Below are positions 25,332 through 34,167 of a stretch of 64,000 nucleotides of DNA, in pieces. The notes beneath the pieces were generated by a model. The model saw nothing but the letters and a program-made list of their open reading frames with translations. It made no database searches and was not told where the DNA came from. The stretch spans positions 53,064 to 117,063 of the forward strand of contig NZ_BJKP01000012.1 of NCBI RefSeq assembly GCF_008974145.1, given 5' to 3'. Position numbers and translations under genes: made by a program. The stretch is from Microcystis aeruginosa NIES-4325. Its GTDB lineage: Bacteria > Cyanobacteriota > Cyanobacteriia > Cyanobacteriales > Microcystaceae. Each line of letters begins with the position of its first letter. Position 1 is the first letter of the stretch.

Positions 25332-26033
25332 ATGTTAGAAATTAGCGATTTATCGGTTAATTATGGCGGAATAAAGGCATTACAGCAGGTTAGTTTCAGG
25401 GTAGAAACGGGGGAAATTGTCACCCTGATTGGAGCGAACGGAGCAGGAAAAACGACGACTCTAAAGACGATCTCTCGGATTTTAACGGCAAAGACGGGGC
25501 GAATAATCTATCAGGGTCAAGATATTACTCATTTACCGCCCCATGAAATCGTTAAACGGGGAATTGCCCATAGTCCAGAAGGGAGAAGAATCTTAGCGCG
25601 TCAAACAGTCTTGACAAATTTGCAGTTAGGTGCTTACACGAGAAGCGATCGCCTAGGAGTAAAAAGCGATATCGAAGAGCAGTTGCAACTTTTTCCCCGA
25701 CTATCGGAGCGCCGAGAGCAGTTAGCGGGAACCCTAAGCGGTGGGGAACAGCAGATGCTGGCGATCGCAAGAGCTTTAATGAGTCGTCCCAAGTTATTGT
25801 TACTAGACGAACCCAGTTTAGGACTAGCGCCGCAGATAGTGCGAGAAATCTTCAGTATTATCCGTAAATTAAATGAATCGGGAGTAACTATCCTGTTAGT
25901 GGAACAAAACGCCAATTTAGCCCTAGAAACTGCCAATCGCGGCTATGTTTTGGCAGCGGGGCGCTTGACCATCGCAGGAGAAGCCAAGGATTTACTCAGG
26001 GATGAGCGGGTCAAACAAGCTTATTTGGGTTAA
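25332..26033 (+). CDS. LivF-type ABC ATPase (NatE-like, neutral amino acid uptake)
   Basis: This 233-residue ATPase is of the branched-chain/neutral amino acid class. Walker A is GANGAGKTT, signature LSGGEQQMLAIARA, Walker B LLLLDEPSLGLAP, and LLVEQNANLALE is the H-loop replacement typical of LivF. I start at the ATG at 25332; a TTG four codons earlier is in frame but less likely. In cyanobacteria this ATPase is NatE of the N-I neutral amino acid permease, working with NatA, C, D and B. A LivG/NatA-type partner is at 58407, 32 kb away; permeases are not in the window. Confidence 0.85.
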   Translation: MLEISDLSVNYGGIKALQQVSFRVETGEIVTLIGANGAGKTTTLKTISRILTAKTGRIIYQGQDITHLPPHEIVKRGIAHSPEGRRILARQTVLTNLQLGAYTRSDRLGVKSDIEEQLQLFPRLSERREQLAGTLSGGEQQMLAIARALMSRPKLLLLDEPSLGLAPQIVREIFSIIRKLNESGVTILLVEQNANLALETANRGYVLAAGRLTIAGEAKDLLRDERVKQAYLG

Positions 26034-26157
26034 TCGATGATGATGCGGCAACTATAGATAAAACCCTATAGTAAAGGTAGGAGAAAAAATATTCACAAAA
26101 TTTTACAAAGTCGCATAAAATGAACACATAACGAAATAGGTATTTTTTCTTACTGCC

Positions 26158-27819
26158 ATGCTAACGGCTAACTTCCCCTGGCTCACTGCCATCATTTTGC
26201 TCCCCTTGCTTTCCTCCTTCCTAGTCCCTGTAATCCCCGACAAAGAAGGAAAAACCGTTCGTTGGTTCGCTCTTGGAGTTGGACTAGCAGACTTTATATT
26301 AATGTGTTACGTCTTTTTACAAAAATATGATTTAAGCAACCCCAACCTACAATTAGTAGAAAAAATCGATTGGGTTCCCCAAATCGGTCTAAGTTGGGCG
26401 GTGTCGGTGGATGGTATCTCGGCACCATTAGTTTTATTAGCAGGATTAGTGACAACCCTTTCTATCCTGGCCGCGTGGCAAGTAGACCGCAAACCCCGTT
26501 TATTCTACTTCCTGATGCTGTTGCTCTACGCCGCTCAGATTGGTGTTTTCGTTGCCCAAGACTTATTATTATTCTTCTTAATGTGGGAAATCGAGTTAAT
26601 TCCCGTTTATCTGCTCGTTTCCATCTGGGGTGGTCAAAAACGTCGTTATGCCGCCACTAAATTCCTACTCTACACCGCCGCCGCTTCTATCTTCATCCTC
26701 GTTGCCGGTCTAGCCATGGCCCTTTACGGTGGTGGTGCGATGACCTTTGATATGGCGGAATTAGGATTTAAAGATTATCCCCTCGCTTTAGAATTAGTCC
26801 TTTACGCCGGTTTATTAATCGCTTTCGGAGTCAAACTCGCCATCTTCCCCCTCCATACTTGGCTCCCCGATGCTCACGGTGAAGCTTCTGCACCTGTATC
26901 GATGATTCTTGCTGGTGTTCTCCTTAAAATGGGTGGTTATGGTTTAATCCGCCTTAACATGGAGCTTCTCCCCGATGCACACATCTACTTTGCTCCGATT
27001 CTAGCGATTCTCGGTGTCGTCAATATTATCTACGGTGCTTTCGCTTCCTTCGGTCAACAAAACATGAAACGCCGTCTCGCTTATTCCTCGGTTTCACACA
27101 TGGGATTCGTCCTTTTAGGGATTGCTTCCTTTACCGATGTGGGTATTAGCGGCGCTATGTTACAAATGCTCTCCCACGGTTTAATCGCCGCCGTCTTATT
27201 CTTCCTTGCTGGTGTCACCTACGACCGCACCCATACCTTAGCTTTAAACGAGATGGGTGGGATTGCCCAAGCGATGCCGAAAGTCTTCGCTCTCTTTACT
27301 GCCGGTGCCATGGCTTCCCTAGCGTTACCCGGAATGAGCGGTTTTGCCAGCGAAATTACTGTATTCATCGGTGTCACTAGCAGTGACGTTTATAGCCAAA
27401 CCTTCCGGGTTGTGACTGTCTTCCTCGCTTCCGTTGGTTTAATCCTCACCCCGATTTATCTACTCTCCATGCTCCGTCAAGTTTTCTACGGAGATGGTTC
27501 TTCCTGCGATATTACTAACATTCTGCCCAACAAAAACAACGAACAAGCAGTTTGTTTCGGTACTAGCTGTGTCCTTCCTCACGAATCAGAATATAGTGAC
27601 GCTAAACCCAGAGAAATCTTTATCGCTGTCTCTTTCCTCGCTTTGATTGTCGCTATCGGTTTCTATCCCCAATTGGCTACCCGTATCTACGATGTGAAAA
27701 CGGTGGCAGTTAACTCGGAAGTGCGTCAAGCTTACACAGAAATCGCCGCCACTCGTCAAAATATCTACGCTGAAACTCAACCGGACGTGAGCGCCAAGGT
27801 TGCCAGCATCTTCCAATAA
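26158..27819 (+). CDS. ndhD: NAD(P)H dehydrogenase subunit 4 (NdhD)
   Basis: This 553-residue NDH-1 antiporter-like subunit of thylakoid complex I serves respiration and cyclic electron flow. It has about 14 transmembrane helices. Key family residues are visible: [15 protein letters not shown] with the conserved Glu, [31 protein letters not shown], and [13 protein letters not shown]. Length and start match the NdhD1 group, but D1 versus D2 assignment is inference. The codon choice is distinctly C-rich at third positions compared with neighbours, as in highly expressed genes. It is followed by a strong terminator and appears monocistronic. Confidence 0.93.
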   Translation: MLTANFPWLTAIILLPLLSSFLVPVIPDKEGKTVRWFALGVGLADFILMCYVFLQKYDLSNPNLQLVEKIDWVPQIGLSWAVSVDGISAPLVLLAGLVTTLSILAAWQVDRKPRLFYFLMLLLYAAQIGVFVAQDLLLFFLMWEIELIPVYLLVSIWGGQKRRYAATKFLLYTAAASIFILVAGLAMALYGGGAMTFDMAELGFKDYPLALELVLYAGLLIAFGVKLAIFPLHTWLPDAHGEASAPVSMILAGVLLKMGGYGLIRLNMELLPDAHIYFAPILAILGVVNIIYGAFASFGQQNMKRRLAYSSVSHMGFVLLGIASFTDVGISGAMLQMLSHGLIAAVLFFLAGVTYDRTHTLALNEMGGIAQAMPKVFALFTAGAMASLALPGMSGFASEITVFIGVTSSDVYSQTFRVVTVFLASVGLILTPIYLLSMLRQVFYGDGSSCDITNILPNKNNEQAVCFGTSCVLPHESEYSDAKPREIFIAVSFLALIVAIGFYPQLATRIYDVKTVAVNSEVRQAYTEIAATRQNIYAETQPDVSAKVASIFQ

Positions 27820-27848
27820 ATTGGCAAGTCTAAAGTTAATAGCTTATC

Positions 27849-27879
27849 GGGAGTAGGAATTCTACTCCTGATTTTTTTT
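27849..27879 (+). terminator. Rho-independent terminator of ndhD
   Basis: GGAGTAG (27850-27856) pairs with CTACTCC (27862-27868) around GAATT, followed by a run of eight T (27872-27879), 30 bases after the ndhD stop codon. Confidence 0.85.
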
Positions 27880-27939
27880 GGCGAGGAAAAAGATTCGAGC
27901 ATTTATACTACAATCTAAGATAGCTGGTTTAATACGCAC

Positions 27940-27972
27940 AGAAAACGGGTTTCTCGGAGAAACCCGTTTTCT
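27940..27972. repeat. Perfect 15-bp-stem hairpin
   Basis: AGAAAACGGGTTTCT, loop CGG, AGAAACCCGTTTTCT form a perfect stem with no T tract after it. It stands between the ndhD terminator and the methyltransferase gene. It is a compact palindrome of the kind dispersed through cyanobacterial genomes. Confidence 0.85.
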
Positions 27973-28078
27973 ACTCATGCACTCATGCAAAAAGAGGAAT
28001 AAATAATCAGTCTTTAATAACAAGATTTAGTATAATATCGTCTCAGGGATCAAAACGGAAGCTTAGAATAGATAAAAT

Positions 28079-29122
28079 ATGTGGACTTTTATTGATTTAT
28101 TTGCCGGTATAGGAGGATTTAGAATCGCCCTAGAAAATCTCGGTTGTCAATGCGTTTTTTCCTCGGAAATCGATCCTCACTCCCAAAAGGTTTACTTGGC
28201 TAACTATGGTCATTTACCCGATAATCAAGACATCAGAAAACTAGAGGCAAAAACTGTCCCCGATCATGATATACTCTGTGGCGGGTTTCCCTGTCAAGCG
28301 TTTAGTATCGCTGGCAGAAAACACGGTTTTGAAGATGCACGCGGAACCTTATTTTTTGAAGTTGCCCGGATCCTACACGAAAAGAAACCGAAAGCTTTTA
28401 TCTTAGAAAATGTCCAGGGTTTAGTCCACCATGATCGAGGTAAAACTTTAAAAACTATTTTAGATATACTAGAAAAGGATTTGCATTATTTTGTCCCTAG
28501 TCCCCAGATTTTAAATGCCAGATATTTTGGGGTTCCTCAAAACCGTCCCCGAATTTTTATCGTCGGTTTTCGAGAGGATTTGAATATTTACCATTTTTCC
28601 TATCCTCAACCAACTCATCAAGAAACTTGTCTCAAAGATATTCTAGAAGAAAAGGAAGTCAGCGTTAAATATTATCTCTCTAATCAGTATTTAGAAACTT
28701 TGTTTAAACACAAAGCTAGACACCAACATAAAGGTAATGGTTTCGGTTATGAGATTATTTCTCCCGATGGTATCGCTAATGCTATTGTGGTGGGAGGTAT
28801 GGGAAAAGAAAGAAATTTAGTTATCGATCAAAGACTGACTAATTTTACCCCCGTTACTCGCATTAAGGGAGAGGTAAATAAATTATTCGTCCGCAGAATG
28901 ACCCCCAGAGAATGGGCAAGATTACAGGGATTTCCCGATAGTTTTCAGATTGTTGTCAGCGATGTCCAAGCTTATAAACAGTTCGGTAATTCTGTGGCTA
29001 TTCCCGTGGTAAAAGCGGTGGCAAAAGAGGTGATTAAAGCTTTAGATTTATCCAGAGATTCTCAAGAAAATATCAGGGTTAAAGACCTACAGGGAAAACA
29101 ATTAGAGTTATTGTCAATCTGA
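28079..29122 (+). CDS. DNA (cytosine-5) methyltransferase, orphan
   Basis: This 347-residue C5 methyltransferase has the standard motif order: I IDLFAGIGGFRIAL; IV GGFPCQAFSIAGR with catalytic Cys near 72; VI FILENVQGL; VIII RYFGVPQNRPRIFIVGF; and IX/X RRMTPREWARLQGFPDSF with KQFGNSVAIPVV. The variable region between VIII and IX (about residues 180-270) would set the target, which cannot be predicted. No restriction endonuclease gene adjoins on either side. It may protect against a lost or distant enzyme, or act as a solitary regulatory methyltransferase. Full length, no broken motif. Confidence 0.92.
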   Translation: MWTFIDLFAGIGGFRIALENLGCQCVFSSEIDPHSQKVYLANYGHLPDNQDIRKLEAKTVPDHDILCGGFPCQAFSIAGRKHGFEDARGTLFFEVARILHEKKPKAFILENVQGLVHHDRGKTLKTILDILEKDLHYFVPSPQILNARYFGVPQNRPRIFIVGFREDLNIYHFSYPQPTHQETCLKDILEEKEVSVKYYLSNQYLETLFKHKARHQHKGNGFGYEIISPDGIANAIVVGGMGKERNLVIDQRLTNFTPVTRIKGEVNKLFVRRMTPREWARLQGFPDSFQIVVSDVQAYKQFGNSVAIPVVKAVAKEVIKALDLSRDSQENIRVKDLQGKQLELLSI

Positions 29123-29393
29123 GGAAAAATAGCAATTTTTTTCTAGGGGTTTTGGTATATCAAGAATAGTTATTATTCAATCGATGCGAGCGCTGTTTAG
29201 GCTCGACTCTAACTGGATTAACTGGATTTGTTGCATAATTAATTTTCGAGAGTTCAAAAATGGGAAAAATAGCCATGAGGTAACAATAAAAGAGCAGCAG
29301 AGGTGATGGTCTCGCCGGTTGTGCTTGTTAAAGGTATCTTCCCTATACTACACTTGTAACACCAATAGGTTTAGTATTCGGGAGAGAAAAATT

Positions 29394-29729
29394 ATGCGGA
29401 CAATCACACGCACCACCACTACCGATATGGAAGTCACCAGCATTCGTCTGGAAAGAGTACTTAAGGACAAGCTGAAAGAGATTTCCGGCAATCAAGGTTA
29501 TCAAGCACTCATTCGCGATGTCTTATGGAATTTCGTTCAGCAAAAATCAGGGGATTATCGACCTCAGTTTTGTGCTGGCGATATAAGGGCAGTATTTAAC
29601 GCTACAGCTATAAAAAATGAGATTTGCGCTCTTACAGGCAAGTTAATCCCAGCTAATGAAACAATGTTGTTAGGTTTGACCATCCATGGCGATTTAGTCC
29701 CGTTGAGTATGGATAGTTATGCCAATTAA
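29394..29729 (+). CDS. Ribbon-helix-helix-like cyanobacterial protein
   Basis: The 111-residue product starts at the ATG 29394, preceded by GGAGAGAAAAATT; an earlier in-frame alternative start at 29319 would add 25 unlikely residues. Residues about 12-45 (EVTSIRLERVLKDKLKEI then YQALIRDVLWNFV) look like a ribbon-helix-helix fold: one strand and two helices as in Arc/CopG regulators. The remainder holds paired cysteines (FCAGD and EICALTG) and a LIPANETMLLGL segment. It may be a DNA-binding regulator. No target or partner is recognisable. Confidence 0.6.
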   Translation: MRTITRTTTTDMEVTSIRLERVLKDKLKEISGNQGYQALIRDVLWNFVQQKSGDYRPQFCAGDIRAVFNATAIKNEICALTGKLIPANETMLLGLTIHGDLVPLSMDSYAN

Positions 29730-29873
29730 ATTAAAATAAGTTTGACTAGGGTGAGGCAGAATCCAGTATAGTTAGTCCTCACCCAACGGAGATGGGAAGT
29801 GGGAATTGAGAGGTGGGGAGTTTTTTTGCCGTGAACAGTGAACTGATAACCGATAACCGATAACTGATTACTG

Positions 29874-30347
29874 ATGACTGAAGCGATTTTACGAGTGGTT
29901 TTAATCAATCCGCAAATTCCGCCAAATACAGGGAATATTGCCCGTACTTGCGCCGCAACCAAGACGGAATTGCATTTAGTTGGTCCCTTGGGTTTTGAAA
30001 TTAGCGATCGCTATCTGAAGCGGGCCGGCTTAGATTATTGGCCTCATGTAAAACTTATGTACCACTTGACAATCGATGACTTCTGTGCATATCAGCAAAA
30101 GAGCGGCGGAAGGGCGATCGGGTTTACAGTGCGCGGCAGCAGTAGTTATGTGGAATACAGCTATCAAAGCGGAGATTGGCTACTTTTTGGCAGTGAAACC
30201 GACGGTATTCCAGCAGATTTATTAAATAAGTGCGATGACACGGTTTATATTCCCATGGCAGAACCGGGGGTGAGAAGTTTAAATCTTTCCGTTAGTGTGG
30301 CGATCGGATTATTCGAGGCCAGACGACAATTGGGATTTATTCGTTAG
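29874..30347 (+). CDS. trmL: tRNA (cytidine(34)-2'-O)-methyltransferase
   Basis: This 157-residue SPOUT-fold enzyme methylates the 2'-OH of the wobble base in tRNA-Leu species. Family motifs are VLINPQIPPNTGNIARTCAA at the N-terminus, LHLVGPLGF, LLFGSETDGIP (SAM knot) and the closing PMAEPGVRSLNLSVSVAIGLFE. Length matches TrmL. The ATG is embedded in the end of an ACTGATTACTGATG repeat string, so the repeat forms the translation start region. No clear AGGAG precedes it. Confidence 0.93.
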   Translation: MTEAILRVVLINPQIPPNTGNIARTCAATKTELHLVGPLGFEISDRYLKRAGLDYWPHVKLMYHLTIDDFCAYQQKSGGRAIGFTVRGSSSYVEYSYQSGDWLLFGSETDGIPADLLNKCDDTVYIPMAEPGVRSLNLSVSVAIGLFEARRQLGFIR

Positions 30348-30364
30348 TGGGACATTTGGCTATA

Positions 30365-30460
30365 TATAGCGTTTCTCACACCTATGTGGCACAGTTAAAC
30401 CTTCGTTGATTAAGCTTTTAATCACCAGTAATGTACCTCTTGCAAACAGGAAACGCTATA
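30365..30460. mobile_element. 96-bp MITE with 11-bp terminal inverted repeats
   Basis: TATAGCGTTTC (30365-30375) and GAAACGCTATA (30450-30460) are perfect inverted ends; the interior is non-coding. It lies just downstream of trmL. The TATAGCG terminus is shared with the element at 8472 and with single ends near 46467 and 58162. Confidence 0.75.
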
Positions 30461-30667
30461 AACAGAGCAAATAAACTAAATTGAGCAAAAAAAATAGAAA
30501 ATTGCTTTTATTTAGCTTATTTTTGCTTATATCACGAAAAATTGTGATTGCCATCAATCTTGTCCGTAATAACAGCAAGAAATTATGTGGATTATCTTAG
30601 CGCAAATTAATTGTTGCTGCTTTCTAATCCCATAATTTGTTGAAAATAAAAAGGCAAGATTAGGCTC
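30461..30667. other. Intergenic region upstream of prepilin gene
   Basis: No gene is seen. The stretch is AT-rich with a repeated AAATAAACTAAATTGAGCAAA / TTTAGCTTATTTTTGCTTAT inverted pattern near 30469-30532, and probably holds the prepilin promoter. Confidence 0.4.
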
Positions 30668-31255
30668 ATGAATGTCTTCGACCTTTCTCCCAATACTTTT
30701 CGCAATTTACAGCTTTTTAATCGGCAAAAACCCACCTCTGGCTTAACTCAAGTCGAGATGTTAGTTACCATAATTTTATTAGGAATTCTCTTAACCATTG
30801 CCCTTTCTGTTTATCAGCGTTTAATAGCTTGGATTCGCTTAAATATCGCCACCTTTGAAATATCACAACAGTGGAAAAATACCCGTTATCAAGCCATGGG
30901 AGGAGGTTCTTATCCCCTATCTTTGTGCATGACAGAAAGTGAACCCGAACAGATAAAAATTGCAAAAGTGCAAGGAGACCGCTGTGAAAATGTCACCGAT
31001 TGGACTCCCATCACTCGCGGCGTTAGCATCGATACCGATAATTCTACCCTACGCCGAGTTAGTGGACTTGCGGGTAATCAAGGTACAATTTATCGCGCTA
31101 GTTGGGCCGATACAAAGGGGGGTTTAGGCGGTTCTTGGGGACAGTTAGGCAGAATTACTTTAGTTGCTCCAGGTACACCCGACAAACGCTGTTTATTTTT
31201 ATTCCGCGTTGATGGTAGTTGGGATATTCGCCAAGATAATAAATGTGTGCGTTAA
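30668..31255 (+). CDS. Type IV pilin-like / pseudopilin protein
   Basis: This 195-residue protein has a long leader ending in the prepilin peptidase site SG|LTQVEMLVTIILLGILL: Gly at -1, Glu at +5, then a hydrophobic helix. Cleavage would follow residue about 24. The globular part has two cysteines near the C-terminus (KRCLFLF and NKCVR) that could form the pilin D-loop. The leader of about 24 residues is longer than in major pilins, and +1 is Leu instead of Phe, as in minor pilins. It stands alone, so its pilus or competence machinery partners are elsewhere. Confidence 0.8.
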   Translation: MNVFDLSPNTFRNLQLFNRQKPTSGLTQVEMLVTIILLGILLTIALSVYQRLIAWIRLNIATFEISQQWKNTRYQAMGGGSYPLSLCMTESEPEQIKIAKVQGDRCENVTDWTPITRGVSIDTDNSTLRRVSGLAGNQGTIYRASWADTKGGLGGSWGQLGRITLVAPGTPDKRCLFLFRVDGSWDIRQDNKCVR

Positions 31256-31268
31256 AGCTAATTTAAAA

Positions 31269-31625
31269 CTAGGGAATCAGGCGATCGATTTGTTGAGCTA
31301 AATCAAAATCTAAGTTACTTAAACCTCCCACGTCATGGGTAGTGAGGGAAAGAGTGACGCGATTGTAATTGATGGTAATATCAGGATGATGGCCTAGGGA
31401 TTCGGCTGGAGTAACTAAACGATTAACAAAAGCGATCGCCTCGATAAAATTGTTAAATTTAAAAGTTTTTTCAATCCGTTGATCTCGTAACTGCCAGCCG
31501 GGGATAGTCTGTAATTGTTGAGAGATTTCTCGATCGGATAAACGAGTAGCGGGCAAAGATAAGGCTAATTCCCCAGTTAACCCAATCATGAAAGCGATCG
31601 CTATTGCTAAGAATTGCTTCAACAT
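31269..31625 (-). CDS. Exported pterin-4a-carbinolamine dehydratase
   Basis: The 118-residue protein combines an N-terminal signal-like helix (LKQFLAIAIAFMIGLTGELA) with a complete PCD domain: LQTIPGWQLRDQ, FNNFIEAIAFVNRL, ESLGHHPDITINYNRV, and TTHDVGGLSNLDFDLA. The active-site HHP and the later His and Asp are present. PCD recycles 4a-hydroxy-tetrahydropterins or acts as a dimerisation cofactor. I start at 31625, where CATTGAAGACACTCCCG on the plus strand reads as a GGGAG RBS before ATG. An export signal is odd because known pterin hydroxylases are cytosolic. The two neighbouring genes are unrelated. Confidence 0.78.
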   Translation of the reverse strand: MLKQFLAIAIAFMIGLTGELALSLPATRLSDREISQQLQTIPGWQLRDQRIEKTFKFNNFIEAIAFVNRLVTPAESLGHHPDITINYNRVTLSLTTHDVGGLSNLDFDLAQQIDRLIP

Positions 31626-31841
31626 TGAAGACACTCCCGTAGTTGTGGTGAGCAGAAAAAGTGATCGATCAGGAGGGCATAAGCCCAAAATCTAACATTA
31701 AGGAACACTTTACACCATAAGGTCGAGAGAGCCACGCTCAAAAATCAAGAATCCTGACTGATAGCCTTTCTGCGGGAAACTTAGACGGTTTTCAGTCCGT
31801 CTGGGAGTACACTAGAAAATACCCATTTATTCGAGCCGTTC

Positions 31842-32438
31842 ATGATTATTTCCGTCGTAGCACTGAAGGGAGGGGTCGGGAAAACCACCACATCGATTCA
31901 TCTGGCCGCCTATTTTCAAGAAAAAGCGCCCACCCTATTGATTGATGCGGATAAAAATCGTTCGGCTCTCCATTGGTCCCGGGAAGATACCCTTCCTTTT
32001 ATGGTAGCGTCCCAAGCTGGAGCAACTGGACTGGTGAAACAATACACTCATATTATCGTCGATACCCAAGCCCGGCCGGAGCCAGACGAGTTAAAAGATT
32101 TGGCCCAGGGCAGCGATTTATTAATCTTACCCACCACTCCCAATCATCTCGATATCGATGTCACCATTAAAGCGGCAGAATTGCTGTCCAAGATGACCGA
32201 TAATTATCGAGTTCTTTTAACCCAAGTGGATTCACGGACAAAAACAGGACGAGAAGCTCGGAAAGCTCTAGAAGAAGCAAAATTACCGCTATTTAAGCGA
32301 GAAATTCCCCGTTTAGTTGCTTTTGAACGAGCAGCCGAAAAGGGAGTCATCGTCAAAGATTATCCCGACCCCCGGGCCAATTTCGGTTGGCTTTGTTACC
32401 AAGCGGTCGGTAAAGAAATTTTTGCCCTCATGACATAA
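31842..32438 (+). CDS. ParA-family ATPase, orphan
   Basis: This 198-residue deviant-Walker ATPase carries ALKGGVGKTTTSIHLAA (signature Lys at the KGG), LLIDADKNRSALHW (Walker A'-linked switch) and IIVDTQARPEPDEL (Walker B region). The protein is compact and lacks the N-terminal HTH of plasmid ParA. ParA proteins bind DNA or membranes nonspecifically and position cargo. No ParB, parS or cargo gene adjoins, so a role in chromosome or protein positioning cannot be assigned. The tail EKGVIVKDYPDPRANFGW is typical for this small ParA group. Confidence 0.85.
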   Translation: MIISVVALKGGVGKTTTSIHLAAYFQEKAPTLLIDADKNRSALHWSREDTLPFMVASQAGATGLVKQYTHIIVDTQARPEPDELKDLAQGSDLLILPTTPNHLDIDVTIKAAELLSKMTDNYRVLLTQVDSRTKTGREARKALEEAKLPLFKREIPRLVAFERAAEKGVIVKDYPDPRANFGWLCYQAVGKEIFALMT

Positions 32439-32593
32439 ATTGTTAAAAAAGTTAATATTAATATTTGTGTCATTTTTCCCTAAAAAGATACTTAATCTGC
32501 ATGGGGACTTTTTGTAATCTTCCGTTAAGCGTTCACTCCTAAATCCGTAAAGTCTGAGACAATCAAAAAAGTCTGACTGTAGGAGAAACCTCT

Positions 32594-34120
32594 ATGAAAT
32601 TGGCCTATTGGATGTATGCGGGTCCCGCTCATATTGGCACTTTAAGGATCGCCAGTTCCTTTAAAAATGTTCATGCTATCATGCACGCTCCTCTGGGAGA
32701 CGATTATTTTAACGTCATGCGCTCGATGTTGGAAAGGGAGCGTAATTTTACCCCCGTCACTGCTAGTATTGTCGATCGTAATGTTTTAGCCCGGGGTTCC
32801 CAAGAAAAAGTCGTCGATAATATTGTTCGCAAAGATCGCGAAGAAAGTCCCGATTTAATCGTTTTAACCCCCACCTGTACCTCCAGTATTCTCCAAGAGG
32901 ATTTACAAAACTTTGTCGAAAGAGCGCGACAGGATGCCGAAGGAGATGTGCTGCTGGCCGATGTCAACCACTATCGCTATAATGAACTACAAGCGGCCGA
33001 TAAAACCCTCTATCAAATTATCAAATATTATCTCGATAAGGCCCAGAGAAGAGGGGAAATTGTCTCGGAGAAAACCCCCAAACCTTCGGTTAATATTATC
33101 GGTATTACCACCCTCGGTTTCCATAACCAACATGATCGCACGGAATTAAAGCGGTTAATGGCAGATTTGGACATTGAAGTTAACGAAATTATCCCCGAAG
33201 CTGCCTCGGTGGACAACTTAAAAAATCTGCCCCGCGCTTGGTTTAATCTGGTTCCCTATCGAGAAGTGGGATTAATGACAGCCAAATATCTCGAAAGTGA
33301 ATTCGCTATGCCCTACGTTGATATTACCCCCATGGGAGTGGTGGAAACAGCCCGCTGTATTCGCCAAATTCAAGAGGTAATTAATACCCAAGGTGCGGCA
33401 GTAGATTACGAAGATTTTATCAATGAACAAACTCTGCATATCTCCCAAGCTGCTTGGTTTTCTCGTTCCATTGACTGTCAGAATTTAACCGGGAAAAAAG
33501 CGGTGGTTTTTGGTGATAATACCCACGCAGCCGCTATGACAAAAATTCTCGCCCGGGAGATGGGAATTAATGTGGTTTTAGCGGGGACTTATTGTAAGTA
33601 TGATGCCGATTGGTTCCGGGAACAAGTGAGTGAATATTGCGATGAAGTGTTAATTAGCGATGATAATGGGGCGATCGGAGATGCTATTGCTCGCTTGGAA
33701 CCGGCGGCGATATTTGGTACTCAAATGGAACGTCATGTGGGCAAACGTTTAGATATTCCCTGTGGAGTAATTGCCGCACCTATTCATATCCAAAATTTCC
33801 CCCTCGGTTATAAACCTTTCTTAGGTTACGAAGGCACTAATCAGATCGCCGATTTGGTCTATAATTCCTTTACTTTGGGTATGGAAGATCACCTATTAGA
33901 GATATTTGGTGGTCATGATACTAAAGAGGTAATTACTAAAGGTATTTCGGCAGATTCTGACCTAAATTGGAATAAGGAAGCTACGGTAGAATTGCAGAAA
34001 ATCCCCGGTTTTGTGCGAGGGAAAGTCAAACGAAATACCGAAAAATTTGCCCGCGATCGAGGTATTGGTGAAATAACTTTAGAGGTAATGTATGCCGCTA
34101 AAGAATCCGTAGGAGCTTAA
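32594..34120 (+). CDS. chlB: Light-independent protochlorophyllide reductase subunit B
   Basis: This 508-residue nitrogenase-like catalytic subunit pairs with ChlN and receives electrons from ChlL, allowing chlorophyll synthesis in the dark. The N-terminus [35 protein letters not shown] with the Cys ligand, and [19 protein letters not shown] are family hallmarks. The C-terminal short domain ([27 protein letters not shown]) is present. It starts with ATG after GTAGGAGAAACC and ends before a strong terminator. chlL and chlN are not in the window. Confidence 0.96.
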   Translation: MKLAYWMYAGPAHIGTLRIASSFKNVHAIMHAPLGDDYFNVMRSMLERERNFTPVTASIVDRNVLARGSQEKVVDNIVRKDREESPDLIVLTPTCTSSILQEDLQNFVERARQDAEGDVLLADVNHYRYNELQAADKTLYQIIKYYLDKAQRRGEIVSEKTPKPSVNIIGITTLGFHNQHDRTELKRLMADLDIEVNEIIPEAASVDNLKNLPRAWFNLVPYREVGLMTAKYLESEFAMPYVDITPMGVVETARCIRQIQEVINTQGAAVDYEDFINEQTLHISQAAWFSRSIDCQNLTGKKAVVFGDNTHAAAMTKILAREMGINVVLAGTYCKYDADWFREQVSEYCDEVLISDDNGAIGDAIARLEPAAIFGTQMERHVGKRLDIPCGVIAAPIHIQNFPLGYKPFLGYEGTNQIADLVYNSFTLGMEDHLLEIFGGHDTKEVITKGISADSDLNWNKEATVELQKIPGFVRGKVKRNTEKFARDRGIGEITLEVMYAAKESVGA

Positions 34121-34129
34121 TTATTTCTT

Positions 34130-34165
34130 GGGGCTGAAAGTTAACAGCATTCAGCCCTTTTTTTT
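34130..34165 (+). terminator. Rho-independent terminator of chlB
   Basis: GGGCTGAA (34131-34138) pairs with TTCAGCCC (34150-34157), followed by eight T. It also lies at the 3' end of the convergent methyltransferase gene. Confidence 0.9.
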
Positions 34166-34167
34166 AG

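Noticed and set aside
28079..29122. A restriction-modification system
   Set aside because: Only the methyltransferase is present; neighbouring genes have no endonuclease motifs.
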